This document shows positions 11,727 to 24,543 of a DNA stretch of 64,000 nt, piece by piece; the stretch's first letter is position 1; every line of letters starts with the position of its first letter. Source of the DNA: Culex pipiens pallens (taxonomy: Eukaryota > Arthropoda > Insecta > Diptera > Culicidae); the NCBI RefSeq assembly GCF_016801865.2, contig NC_068938.1, forward strand, positions 13,860,746 through 13,924,745, written 5' to 3'. The translations under genes were made by a program, and so were the position numbers. The notes below the pieces were generated by a model. The model saw nothing but the letters and a program-made list of their open reading frames with translations. It ran no database searches and had not been told where the DNA came from.

Positions 11727-12551
11727 GGGTGTTTCATCCAAACAAAAAAGTTCTCAGAATCAGGCAAACCGAGGTTCCCCTTGTAGAGGATACCCATAGG
11801 GACTCTCATGCCAAATATCAGCCCATTTGGTTGAGAATTGACCTGTCCCCAGCGGTTCAAAGTTTACATGTAAATTACTATGGGATTTTTATGCTTTTCG
11901 TTCAATCGTTCCTACAGGTCTGGGGACAACATGGATTCACTCGGTGTCTCCAGAATCAACGATTCACCCTTCAAATGTACGCATTGTTCTTAGTATGCTA
12001 TGACGGCTAGCTGAAAATTACGACGCCCCATGTCAGACAGGCAGAGCATTCACTCAAGTTTTGGCTCAGAAACATACTTTAAAGTAATAAAATTATATTT
12101 TTTTATGTTCCTGTAACAATTTGAGAGATTCCAAATAACGGAACATGATGATTTTGTAATAATAATGCAATCGATGCTTCTCCACGTGTTCACCGTCTGA
12201 CATGGGGCGTACATTTGAAGGGTGAATAGTTGATTTTGGAGACACCAGACGTCGATCCAATGCGCACCTTGGGGACAGAATGGACAACCCTAATTCCTTC
12301 TGGAATTTGTTCATTGGACCATCCCCTACACACCTGTCTTTATTTCGAGTGAATCCATGTTGTCCCCAGGCCTGTAGGAACGATTGAACGAAAAGCATAA
12401 AAATCCCATAGTAATTTACATGTAAACTTTGAACCGCTGGGGACAGGCCAATTCTCGAACAAATGGGCTGATATTTGGCATGAGGTATCCTCTACAAGGG
12501 GAGCCTCGGTTTGCCTGATTCTGAGAACTTTTTTGTTTGGATGAAACACCC
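11727..12551. mobile_element. 825-bp long-arm TIR (hairpin) element
   Basis: The left end GGGTGTTTCATCCAAAC at 11727 is mirrored by the right end finishing GGATGAAACACCC at 12551. Both are flanked by TAATA (11722-11726 and 12552-12556), a likely 5-bp target duplication. The arms match for over 200 bp (11727-11943 against 12346-12551). The left arm then continues GGTGTCTCCA...TTCAAATGTACG, which pairs with about 12209-12247 after about 97 bp present only on the right. No transposase is present. Small ORFs on the two arms translate the same repeat. Confidence 0.9.
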
Positions 12552-12556
12552 TAATA

Positions 12557-14114
12557 TATAATGTCAGTCATAGTTTATGTTTCGGGTTGTACGCTCAGTC
12601 AGTCATTCAGTCAGTCAGTCAGTCATTCCGTGCATTACATTCGACGAGCATTTTTTATCGTTAAAATTTCCCATCATAATCCACATCCACTGCCACTGGA
12701 CAACAACAACACTTGTAAATTTCATGAGCCAAATCCATGCCCAACGCGTGGCAAACAACAACAATGTTTGAGAGGATTTACGATTTCCCATATTTTTACA
12801 ATAACTTGAGTCTCGCATCTCCATCAGCGCACCTCTTATGAGACTACACACACCGTCCACATGAGGAGATTTCAACGATTTTTTTTTTTTGTTCTCAGAA
12901 GAAAAAAAAACTCCCATAACGCCAGCTTACCTCCATTCGCTAGTGGCCATTGTGAGTTTTACGTGATTACGCTGGGTTGCCAACGTACAACTCCGATGGT
13001 CAACGTTAGCCGATTAAGGTGGGCGCCCTCCCTCCCCTTAACCACCACACACTTGTGCTGTGTTGTTCAGGTGCAACGTTCCGTGTACTGTAACCACTTC
13101 AAACCAGTATGGCTCTGCTGCTGTTTTGGACTACCGAATGTGGAGATTTTTTTGCTGTTCTATTTGTTGGGATGTTCAAAATATTTAATATGTTGAAGAT
13201 TGTAAACATCATAGATTTTAACTTGATCACCCCTTGAGTTGCAAAAATGAGTGGAATTATATTCGAAAACTGTTCGTTCGACAACAATGGCCATTTGCGA
13301 GGAGTTTTAAGGTCCAGCTCGCCAAACATGCGAAAGGGATTTCCCATGCTCCGAACAAAAAAAAACACGATTGCTGGAAAAAACTTTTCCCAAATCCTAC
13401 ACGATTTCCACGCAGAGGGAAGCTGCACTTGAGACAGCTTTTCGGGTCCAGTTCCAGGTTCTTCCCTGCACGGTTGCATGATTATTAGTTGCCTTGTTTG
13501 AAAAATGACGCCACTTGTCGGTCACTCTGACGACATGTCGTAAATCAGAGAACTTCTGGCTCGGGTCGACCAACAAGTGAAAAAGGGCGGGAAATCATAA
13601 ATCAGACCACGTGAAGAGATGGAACCCATCGAGATAGAGAAGGGAAGAGAATTTGGCCGCTGGCACAGTCGGAACCCCGACACAGTTGTAACACGTGAAG
13701 CGACATGGTTAATATATGTGCAAATATGGGAAACTTTGGGAATTTCTGCACCAGAACCAAGATGTTGTAAAAATAAAGCAGCCAGCTGAAAGCGAGCTGA
13801 GTTTGGCAAAAAGGTTGGTTGACTGGTGGCCGGAGGGCACTCAAAAATGTGGAAGTGCTGGTAGAAGAGAGAAAAAAGAGACGCTGCTCAAGATGTTGCA
13901 GCCAGATAAACCCTTTTCCCGCAGAAACCCGAAGGTGAAATTATCCCCGCAACCCCGGCAGAGCACCGGGGCCGGGGTTTGGTGTGTACGGTCCGTTGAG
14001 TTATATGTGTGATGAGAAAGCAGGGCAGGAATTGTAATATTTTTCAAACGCATATTATTTAAAAAATATTTCAATTTTTTTTATTGAACCAAATATTGCC
14101 ACAGTTTTCTGTAC
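12557..14114. other. Unique GC-richer island with a (CAGT)n tract, no gene assigned
   Basis: A CAGT microsatellite occupies about 12595-12627. The rest is complex sequence with several 60-126 codon ORFs on both strands that overlap one another and have no recognisable domains. It could be conserved intronic or intergenic regulatory DNA. Confidence 0.35.
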
Positions 14115-15193
14115 TTCACACAATGTCAATAATAATGTCTTTTAATTATTATTATTCAGCCATTCCATTTAAAAAGAGCCAAATCCAAAAAAAAAGTTCT
14201 CCGATCGGGCTCAAAATTTTTCTGGGGGTTCCTTGGCCTAAATAACTAGACCCGTACTTTTTTGTTTGGTCATTCGGGTAACCTACATCGCGCTAGGGTG
14301 GCTCAAAAATAGCAATTTTTGTCATTTTTCGCAAATACCTCTTTTTCAATAAATAATATCTCCGCGCCGTTTCATCCGATTTTAGCAGTCTTAGACGCAA
14401 AAGAAAGGTGATTAGTTTGGCTATTTGAGATAAATAGTAAGAAGTTTCAAAAATCTAGCTTAACATTTGAAAAAGTCGTATGAAAACATAAAATGGCGTT
14501 TTGACCGTGTCTGGACCAAAGATGTCTGAAAATATTTTTATCGGATTCCTCGGCAAATTTCACATAACATATCAGAAAATTGGTGATGTCGAACCGTACG
14601 TTTCCGAGATATGATTTTTTGAAAATAAAAACGGAGTTTTTCGACGTGGCACGCGCAAAAACAGAAAAATGACGAAATCGGCAAAACATCAACTTTAACA
14701 TTTTTTGACATTTTTTGATATTTGAAAATACTAGGCCAATAACATTTTATGTTATTTATAACAAAATTCTTTATTCGTCGTTATGATTTTTTTTTTTGTT
14801 ATTGGATTGTTATTGTAATAACAGACTAATAACATTTATGGTTATTCATCGAACAATTTTTTGTTATTATTTTTTGTTATTTTAACAACTAATCCGATCA
14901 TCCCAATAACAGTTTGCGGTATTCTTCCACAACAAAAAATGTTATTCCCAAGTTGTTTTGGCTTTCAACCAATATCAGACCAATAACAAATTTTGCTATG
15001 ATAACATAAACTGTTATTAAACTCTTATGCAGAAATGGATTTTTCAAAAAGATTCCATAACACTTTCCGTTATTTTAACAGAATTTGTTATTGAAATTAC
15101 ATGAATTTAATTATTACTGTCTGCCCGGGTAGGCTCTTTTCAAATGGAATTGCTGTATTATAATTATTATTTAGTATTGACACTTTACCACAC
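14115..15193. mobile_element. TIR element, about 1.08 kb, non-autonomous
   Basis: The left end carries CAGCCATTCCATTTAAAAAG (14157-14176). The right end carries its complement CTTTTCAAATGGAATTGCTG (about 15136-15155). Matching extends outward through ATTATTATT to a CAATGTCAATAATAA-type stretch. The interior includes many TAATAAC/GTTATTA words (14730-15110). No transposase ORF is present. Confidence 0.7.
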
Positions 15194-15884
15194 TTGAAAT
15201 TTATTTAATTTGACTTCAAATAATTCAATTTGACGGCACATAGTGTTCCAAATTTAAATTTTGAACAAAAAATGTAAGCAATTATGTGACACTAAAGCTC
15301 AAACATGAATTGAAATCCAACAAAAACCATTCACAACCGTTGCACACTAGGCAAACATTTGAAAAACAAACCAATATTCCGTTTGAAAAAAAATATATTC
15401 TATGATATACAGTATGTAAAAAAAGAATTTACACCCCTTGGGCACTATGCACATTTTGTGATGAAACATGTAAAAAAAATAAAGTTTGACAGGAACCTAG
15501 TACTATGTTTTGTTCAGAAACTCATGCCAAACATTTTGCTACAAAAAGCTCATGAAAAGATGATTTCTGTAAAAGTTATATAACAAATACTATTACGAAA
15601 ATAAAAAAGGTGCAAAAAAAATTTGTACACCTTTCGAAAAATTAACATAAATAAAGTTATTTGTTGACAAATCACCATAAATCCAGTCTCCCAACTCCAA
15701 ATAGGCATCATTGACTGATTAAAAAAAATTGGATTGAATATAAAGTTGACTAACTACTTAGTATAAAAGTTTATATAACTCTGGAAATTCTATATAAAAC
15801 TTATCTAAACTTAATTTTGCAAACTTTTAATTCAAATAAATGTCAATATATTACCATAGAATTGCTAAATAAACATTTTGGAGT
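15194..15884. other. AT-rich sequence, nothing recognised
   Basis: Low-complexity AT-rich DNA. One 74-codon ORF (15359-15583) is lysine-rich and lacks any supporting signal. Confidence 0.4.
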
Positions 15885-17369
15885 GGGTATCCCGAGCATG
15901 GGTAAATAACAAGGGAAATGCGTAATAATACCTTTCTCTGGTATCAATACCAAATTTTGGTATTCCTGGACCCTTTAAAATTTGTCTTGAGGATTATGCA
16001 AGAGCAAAATGTGGTATCATACCAATTTAAGGTATTGTGGTGATATTGAAAAATTGCAGAATTTGTCAATGGTCGAACACCACATATTGGTATTCTTTTG
16101 GTATTACAGTGTTTTATCAAATTCCTCTGAAACTATGGGAAAATTTTGACCAATTTTGACAAAATAATTAATTTTGCACTAAAATGATGTCTCAAAGCGA
16201 ATGCTTTCAATGAAAACCGGAAATTTCAAACTTGATTTTAAACATTTTTGATATACCCCCTAAAGAAATGACTTGAAATTGTGGAAAATTTTCTAAGTCA
16301 GGATGGCACATTTTGGTATTAAAGTGTTTTATCAAATTCCTCTGAAACTATGGGAAAATTTTGATCAATTTTGACAAAATAATTAATTTTGCACTAAAAT
16401 GATGTCTCAAAGCGAATGCTTTCATTGAAAACCGGAAATTTCAAACTTGATTTTAAACATTTTTGATATACCCCCTACAGAAATGACTTGAAATTGTGGA
16501 AAATTTTCTAAGTCAGGATGGCACATTTTGGTATTATTTTGGTATTGAAAGGTTTCATCAATTTTCTCTGAAACTTTGGGATTTTTATTTACCAATTTGG
16601 ACAAGATAAAAAATTTTGCGCTAAAATGACTTGAAAAAAAAAACCAAATACTTTGAAAAACGAGTCAATCGAAAGATTATTCAATTTTGGTGAATTTCAA
16701 TCCAGTTTTATTTTAATAACACTTATTTTTCAATCTTGTTATTTTTCAGAATCTTCAAGAACTTCATGCACAGGCCGTTCATCAATGACAAATGCATTCG
16801 GTGTGGTGAAGAATATCACTAAGAACAACATGGAATCATCAGGTGAGTAGATTTGGCTGTTGCATATGGATCATTTCCGTTTTTCACTAACTGCAACTGC
16901 TGCACTAAAAATGGTATGAAAATACCAAGTTTTGATATTACTTGTGCAAATATCAGCGACCAAAATGTGATCTTGGTTGCCCAGTAATAGATGGTAAAAT
17001 ACCATCAAATCATACCAAAATCATGTATGTGCAAGACCACAGGAATACCAAAATCTGATTTTCAAGGGCGCGGGAATACCTTAAAATAAAACCGTGGTAA
17101 TACCATGTTCTGGTATTCGAGCAATGTTCAAAAATCCAGAAGACCTCAGATTGGTATTGAAATGGTTTTATGTTGTGGTATTATTTTACCTTTGGAATAT
17201 CATGGTTTGGTATTGTTGTGCCCTTCCACATACTAGACTTTGGTATGATTTCATGGTATTTTACCATCTATTACTGGGCAACCAATGACACATTTTGGTC
17301 GCTGTTATTTGCCCAAGTAATACCAAAATTTGGTATTCCCGTGTTATTTACCCCTGCTCGGGATAACAC
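15885..17369. mobile_element. TIR element, about 1.5 kb, dominated by GGTATT words
   Basis: The ends TATCCCGAGCATGGGTAAAT (15888-15907) and ATTTACCCCTGCTCGGGATA (17346-17365) are inverted copies with few differences. The interior is saturated with GGTATT/AATACC words. It also contains an inverted pair around 16960-17015 and 17237-17310 (CCCAGTAATAGATGGTAAAA / TTTTACCATCTATTACTGGG). No transposase is recognisable. Confidence 0.85.
16100..16535 (+). repeat. Tandem duplication inside the GGTATT element, unit about 215 bp
   Basis: The block starting GTGTTTTATCAAATTCC at 16109 recurs at 16324 and both end with GATGGCACATTTTGGTATT. The copies differ at a few positions only. Confidence 0.85.
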
Positions 17370-18876
17370 CGTTTTGGGGGTATTTGTATCGATAGAATAG
17401 ATTTTTCGTTGGAATTTCGTACCAACCCGGAATTACGTCGTAGGAAAATCCGCCGGCATCCGAACCGGTCCACGATTCACAAGTCAACCTATGTGGAATC
17501 GGAAAGGGCATAAAATTTCCGATCTTTTGATACCCAAACATCTAGGTTTTCTTTAAAACCTACGTTTTTAAATACCTGGGCATAAATGTTTTTTTTCCTT
17601 TGCTCTGTTATTTAAATTCAGTTTGTTATGTTTATTTCTACCTTGATTCCGTCTCAAAAAGCACCAATCAATGACATTTTTTAAAGTATAAATTTTGTAT
17701 TTCATACTCTTGAGTTCTTCAAAAACTAATTCCATATAAGCACCACATTCTGCCATTGATAAAAAATTGACAGTTACAAAAAAAATCGTTTAAAGCAACC
17801 TTGATCCATCTCTGCCTTTTGAACACTTTACCTGCAATTGTGGATCGTGATGTACTCAAACCTGTTAAAATCTAAGCAGAGGAGAGCTTTCCACCAAACC
17901 GCAAAAAAAAATCTCAACCTCCAAGTTTTTCTCTGACATGCAGGCTAGCTGTTTTAACCATTTTCGGATCATAATATATGCACGAGGTGGCATACCAAAC
18001 CCCGGCGCAAAAAGTTGCAGAACCCATCTTATTAGCTTGTGGCTAAACTGATTAACATATAATAAACGTGTACCATGGCGTTGCTTTCCAATACCGGGCA
18101 AGACCGCCGCTGGGTGCCCATTTTTCCGATACATAGATAATATAATGTGATACTCTTTATGCAATTTCAGAGTGTAACACAATATGCTCTCTCGTGCGCC
18201 AAAGACGCTGCTTATGGTGTGCAGGTGATCCTTATGCTGCGCTCTGGTGGAGCATGGTATCTTGTTTTATTTTCTTCTTCTACGTCAAGTCATCGTCGTC
18301 GACACCAAAGCGACTTGGTTGCGCAAAAATTGCATAATTTATGGCGGACGCTTTTGAGACGACCAGAAAGCTATAATTTTCAATTACAGGGTTCAACGCG
18401 AGATGTGTAATTAATATGCAAATTAAAGTGACATGAAGGAAAAAAGGGCATAATCTTCTTTTGTATGCTCCCTAAAGGCGGTTTAATTGGGTGCAGGATA
18501 TTTCCGACGAAAGTGAACCAAAACGCATTAAACAGTGTCATTCGATGGAAACAATAACTTGACGTTTGTTTTTTTTCTTAATTTAATGAGTTTTAAAGGT
18601 TAAGTGCGTTGTTATAAAAACTTTAATTTAAATTGCAGCTTGTAAGTTAGTGCCAGTGTATTTCAGTAATTACTGTTGTTAAAACGCTTCAAAAAAAACA
18701 TTTGAAAATAATTAACAATCGGTCGAATTTAAACGCATGGTTCATCGCAATGACTGACAGCAAACAGGTGCTAGGTAAGGGGTGACCATGTTTTTTAAAT
18801 AGCTGATCAATTTTTAATTTTGGAAAAGCTTGCGAGCCATGCTGAAAAAATAACAAAAAAATATGTTTCAATAAAC
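17370..18876. other. No gene; island with POU/homeodomain-like sites
   Basis: Unique, moderately complex sequence. At 18408-18427 the string TAATTAATATGCAAATTAAA combines TAATTA homeodomain-core words with the octamer ATGCAAAT. This is suggestive of an enhancer, but nothing nearby identifies a target. The ORFs are short, overlapping and unsupported. Confidence 0.35.
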
Positions 18877-19960
18877 AATAGAGCAACTCTCCACGAAATC
18901 GGCCGATTTCGACCATTTTTATTTTTTGTATTTTTTGATTTGACTCAAACTTTGTGGGGGCCTTCCCTATGACCAAATTAGCTATTTTGCGTCATTGGTT
19001 CACCCATACAAGTCTCCATACAATTTTGGCTGCTGTCCATACAAAAATGGTATGTAAATATTCAAACAGCTGAAACTTTTGAGTGAATTTTCTGATCAAT
19101 TTGGTATCTTCGGCAAAGTTGTAGGTATTGTTGAGGACTTTTGAGAAAAAAATAGGTACACGGAAAAAAAATTTGCAGATTTTTTAATCAACTTTTTTTT
19201 TCATTAAAACTCAATTTCCCAAAATACGTATTTTTTGATTTTCAAGATTTTTGATATGTTTTAGGGGACAAAAATCCGCAACTTTTGAGCCATAGAGAAA
19301 CATGGTCAAAAAATCTGCCGCCGAGTTGCGAATTTTTGAAAAAATAGTGATTTTTGGTAAAAAACTAAGTTTTATGTAAAAACAAGTTTGACATTATTTT
19401 TTAATGCAAAATTGAATTTGCAATCAAAAAGTACTTTACAGATTTTTTGATAAAGGGCTCCGTTTTCAAGATATAGCCACCGAATGTTTGATTTTAGCGA
19501 AATATTTGCAGTTTTTCAATTTTTAAAAATAGTTACCATGAGTGATCATTTCTAAAAATATTTTTTTTGAAAAGTTCAGAAAATTTGCTATAAAATTGTC
19601 TAAGAGACATTGAAGATTGGACATCGGTTTGCTGAGATAGAGCCGCTTTAAGAAAAAGAAACACGAAAATTAAAGTTTTCTTAATCTCACCAGAATAACG
19701 CACCATTTTCTTATGACGATATCTCAGCAACTAATGGTCCGATTTTCAGTTTTAATACATGAAAAATTCGTGAAATTTTCCGATCTTTTCGGAAAAAATA
19801 TTTTGAATGGATAGCAGCCAAAATTGTATGGAGACTTGTATGGATGAACCAATCACACAAAATAGTTTATTTGGTCATAGGGAAGGCCCCCACAAAGTTT
19901 GAGTCAAATAAAAAAATACAAATAAAATTCATTTCCGGTTTTGGTAGAGAATTGCTCAAT
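18877..19960. mobile_element. TIR element, about 1.08 kb (GAGCAACTCT family), complete copy
   Basis: The left arm (AGAGCAACTCT, then GGCCTTCCCTATGACC, then CCATACAAGTCTCCATACAA) is mirrored by the right arm ending AGAGAATTGCTC at about 19957. Arms are about 160 bp. Related partial copies lie at 28287-28905 and 50225-51300. No transposase is present. Confidence 0.85.
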
Positions 19961-22515
19961 AAATATTAATTTTGAAGCCAGTTGTTACATGAACTATACT
20001 TTAAATATATCACAATTAAAATTATTTCATTCATTTTTGTCAATTAAGTTAATGTCGATCAACTCTGATTATATTATGAAACCAATTAGCATTATTTACT
20101 ATTAGATTGCAGAATGATTTTTTTACGCAAACATGCATAAAGAACGAAGTTTAAGAATTCTATTATTTTTTAAGAAGGATGGAGTAACATTCAATTAATA
20201 AAATATTTTCAGCATAGACTAAATAAGGCAAAAGTTCATCTTAAATTTTTAAGGTCCTTTTAAATTTCAACAACCTTAAGTCGAACTAAAGTAAACTTTA
20301 AAATTGATCTTTTTATGAAATTATTCAATTATTTTGAAGGAAACTTTCTTGCACTAGATTTCTTTGCAATTTAACTGACCTAATTTAGAAATATAATTTA
20401 ATATTGTTCTGTATAATTCTCACAAAAAGAGAAAAATTATACTTTTCTGTTGAGTCTTTTTATCAATCCAACAAACAACTGGGAAATGTTAAAATATGAA
20501 AATTAATGAAGTAGCAAAACTGCTTACAACAATTAACCCGATATAAGTATATTTTACTCCAAAGATCCATCTGTAAACAAAGACATTTTTGAACGGTTTT
20601 GAACCGGTTCACAAAACCTTTATTTCATGAAAGCTTTAAATGTTTGATGTTCATTTCTTTCAATTGTTCATAAATTTGAAACAACAAAAACTTGTTTTGT
20701 ACCGAAGTAAAATGAAAAATTTCTATTACAGATCGTAATGCCCGCAAGACCTTTTGAAAATTGAAACAATGTATCATCACTTGGAGAAAATTCTTCAAAG
20801 TTTAATGTAGAATAAAATTTAAGAAAAAAATCATACATGGAACTGTCGTTGCAGAATTTGAAGATATTTTCAAGAAACTTGGACATAAATTATCAAAAAG
20901 CTCCAATTTGTAGTTTTAAATGTCTTATGACCATGCGGACCCACTACTAGTCTGATCTTATAGAATGGTTTCGTTTCATTTAAAAACTCTTCTGAAGTAT
21001 TCGAGTCATTAGGCATTCCAAATGCTAACCAAACCAACCAAACCATTGCGCCAACTTTGCTGGACCAACATAAAAAGCACATTTTTTTCAAAACCCCAGA
21101 CCAAAACCACATTCTGTTTATTAAATCAAGCTTAACCCATCCACTATATTCGTGCTGCAGAGAGTTTATCCAACAAGCCAAAATAAACTGCCAGCGAAAA
21201 ATAATTCGTCCCTCTCAAAAGACCCACCCAGCGCTTGGTTCTAGCAACCGCTTAAACCCACAACAAAAAAAAACCAACTCAAAAAAAAACCCATTCCCAA
21301 AATATGGGTCCGATTCTCCACCATCGCGTCCTGTCCGGCAGCACTTTGGTTGGTGGTCGGTTACCCAACAACAGCCTCTCTGCCCGTGACGTAACACTGA
21401 CCACGGCTGGGCAGCATTTTAGAGATTCCTCCCCCGAACCCACAACAACAAAAATCGAGAGGAAAAAATATAATTTGCACTCGTTTATTAACCACATCAA
21501 ACGCCTTTCGGTCACTTTTAGCAAACACCACCACTAGTTCTGGGGTAGCCCGGTTTTTGGAGCCAAAACGTCCGGAAAATTGAATTTCGGTGTGGAGGAG
21601 AGGGTTGTTGAACTGGGGAGAGGCCAGCTGGGAACCGATTAAAATGGAAAAACTGTGGGGGGGGGAGCATCGGTTGAAACAGGCCTAAATAAATTTTCTC
21701 AGAGCAAACAAAGGATAATCCCAGGGTTTTGAATTATTTCAATTTTTGTCGGATATTTTCATTGCATAACGCGTCCGTTTGGTGGCAGATCATAGACTGA
21801 AGGAGTGGAATTGGGAAAGTTTTTGAATGGGAATAAATCTGTGATGAATTTATGCTCTCGGAATGGAGTGGGAACAAATATGAATATTAAAAAAAAAATC
21901 GGTTTAACAGATAGTATTTGGTGGGAAAAAAACAAAAAGATTAAAAACGTTGATGAATTACAGTTTGCATCAAGAACATAAATGTGAAAATAAAATAGTA
22001 TGTTAAATTCCGTTTGCGAATACTATGCAAACATTGATCTGAATCTGATCTGATCTAAAACTGAAAGTTTTTAGGTCGTGTTTTTCTGAGAATTGAATTG
22101 ATAATTAGTGTTGATAAACTGTTAAACAAAATTTAAATAAATCATTGAAAATCAGTAAAAGTCATCAATCATTGCTCACAAAAGCCTTCAAATGCGAACA
22201 TCCAGGTTTAATCAACTGTCAAAAACGTTGGTTGAGCAGTGATCAATTACTTCTAATTCAAGTTGATCGTAAGGCTGGATTTTCATGGATTATGCAACGA
22301 CATCGAAAGCACGAGCATCGAACCAACTCGATGCTCATTGCTTGCGTTACTTCATTTAGCTTGGACACAAACCCAAAATCGACTTTCCAGAATTAGGAAC
22401 ACTTGCATGCAAGTTAACGAAGGATGGAAAATGACATATTCAAACATAAACAAAGCAGCATTGCGTGGCGGTCGGAATTCCAGCACAACTTTTGAAATAA
22501 GCTGATGTTGCTCAA
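19961..22515. other. AT-rich DNA followed by a unique island, no gene assigned
   Basis: The stretch 19961-21040 is AT-rich with nothing recognised. From 21040 to 21620 GC content and complexity rise, and ORFs of 60-110 codons lie on both strands but shadow one another. The stretch 21660-22515 is again AT-rich. No RNA gene was seen. Confidence 0.35.
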
Positions 22516-23083
22516 TAAATCTTTTTCAAAAGGTCGTATGAGTAGACTAGCGTCCTATGGGTGAAACTGATATCACTAAAATGGCCATAACTCAGCGAAA
22601 ACTCAACCAATTTTTGCATACTTCTTTGTTAGTTGGACTCTAGGTTGGACTCGTTAGAATGTCTATTTTCCAAAAATGACCCGCAGATCCCGGAAATGTC
22701 CTGGTGGCCGGATATATTCCGGTGGGTCACTGGGTAAAAAATTTCCATTTTTGGGTCCCGCACAATTTTGTTAACAAAAAACTTGGAAAATTAAAATTTT
22801 TCATGTTACGATCTTTGTTCTACCCACAGACAGTGCTGACCATGGATTTTGAACCACCGGGGATGTTCCGGATTGGGCGGACAGGCGAAAGGGACCGGTC
22901 AGAGACGGTTAGAAATTAAACTATTTCTATCATGGCAATATGGGAGTCAAAGTTCATCATTTTCAAAATCGAGCTCATCTATGATCCCCAAAAATTACTT
23001 TTGGACGATCTGGCTACCTTGGGACCGGTTCCTGGTACTCCGATTTAACCCGGAATATGACAAGTTCTATGATCCCCAAAACC
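22516..23083 (+). repeat. Probable dispersed-repeat remnant
   Basis: The sequence has the style of mosquito interspersed repeats (GGCCATAACTCAGCGAAAAC, ATCCCGGAAATGTCC, repeated CTATGATCCCCAAAA at 22979 and 23069). It leads directly into the 9-bp array. No second full copy occurs in the window, so the repeat call is tentative. Confidence 0.35.
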
Positions 23084-23451
23084 AAGAAATTTAAGAAATT
23101 TAAGAAATTGAAGAAATTGAAGAAATTGAAGAAATTGAAGAAATTGAAGAAATTGAAGAAATTGAAGAAATTGAAGAAATTGAAGAAATTGAAGAAATTG
23201 AAGAAATTGAAGAAATTTAAGAAATTTAAGAAATTTAAGAAATTTAAGAAATTTAAGAAATTTAAGAAATTTAAGAAATTTAAGGAATTTAAGAAATTTA
23301 AGAAATTTAAGAAATTTAAGAAATTTAAGAAATTTAAGAAATTTAAGAAATTTAAGAAATTTAAGAAATTTAAGAAATTTAAGAAATTTAAGAAATTTAA
23401 GAAATTTAAGAAATTTAAGAAATTTAAGAAATTTAAGAAATTTAAGAAATA
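23084..23451 (+). repeat. 9-bp tandem array (AAGAAATTT / AAGAAATTG)
   Basis: About 41 units of a 9-mer occur in blocks: a few AAGAAATTT units, about 13-14 AAGAAATTG units, then over 20 AAGAAATTT units with one GGAATTT variant near 23284. Because the period is three codons, both strands stay open (Lys-Lys-Phe/Leu on plus, Asn-Phe-Leu on minus). The resulting 131- and 162-codon ORFs are artefacts. Confidence 0.97.
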
Positions 23452-23848
23452 ACGTTGATTGATTGATTTTGATAGAGATTTAAATAAAAGCAATAAGGTC
23501 AAAATTCAACAAAATCATACTGATAAATTCAGGGCTACGGATTCAGGTAGCTTTGTAGCGATTCTGACTCCAACTCCAACACCGGGTTCTGAAAATTGAG
23601 GGACTCCACACTCTTGCACTCTTATTTTTTCGTTATTTAAAGTTATGTTGATTGCAAGCGGCCAAAATGGCGATGAAGAAATATTGAAAAAAAGAACTTG
23701 GTTTTAATAGGCACTAAAATCATAAATCAAATTCTACTAAAATGGTTTCCAAAAGCTCGCATTTGATCTTCAAAGTGAGAAAACAAAAAAAAACACAAAA
23801 AAAAATATTGTTCATGGTTCGATTATCCGAAGTCGCATACAAATAATG
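23452..23848. other. No gene
   Basis: AT-rich sequence containing GTTCGATTATCCGAAG (about 23818), a string shared with the element at 51356-52442. Nothing else was recognised. Confidence 0.4.
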
Positions 23849-24543
23849 CGTCCATCTCGGGATTTCCCTGCACAAAATTGCCGGAATTTTTACAAAACAG
23901 GGATTTCGCGTATCCCAGGTTTTTTTCCTATTTTGTTCCGTTATTCCCGAAATTAAAAAAACGAATACATATTATGGTTTAAAACTTTACATTTGAATTG
24001 CAAATAATGCAAATAGTGGAAAAGTCTAATACTTAGTAATCGATATGATTTTTTTAAACATTTGAATTTTTATAAATCAGCCTAAGATTGGCTTATTAAG
24101 GAAAATTGTTGAAATTTTTGTGTGCAGATCCGGAAAGTAATAAGCTCTTGAAATATTTTCTTTTCTTTGTTTATTTTTAAGAGAATTGGGTTCATATTCA
24201 CGTTTTATCATTTTTTATTATTTTTTATACCAAATATTTTTTTAAACTTATTAATTTGGTGTAAGTATTGTTATCTGGCTAATCATGGCGAATGTAAGAA
24301 ATGGGACAACTGTTGAAGCCATTTTTTGCACATTGCTTAGATATTTTGGATTGATATAGGTTAAAACTGTAACAAAACAACCAAATTAGTTTAATGATGT
24401 CCAAATTCAACGCTATTAAATCTACTGTCCCTTCCTACTGTACATTCAATTTGTCTCAGTTAACAAAATTAATATAAAATTTAAATAAATTGAAAAATAT
24501 TTTTTGCAGGCACCGAATTAATATTTTTTTAAATATTATACTA

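Noticed and set aside
23014..23502. 162-codon minus and 131-codon plus low-complexity ORFs
   Set aside because: Direct translation of the 9-bp array on both strands; no start context or promoter.
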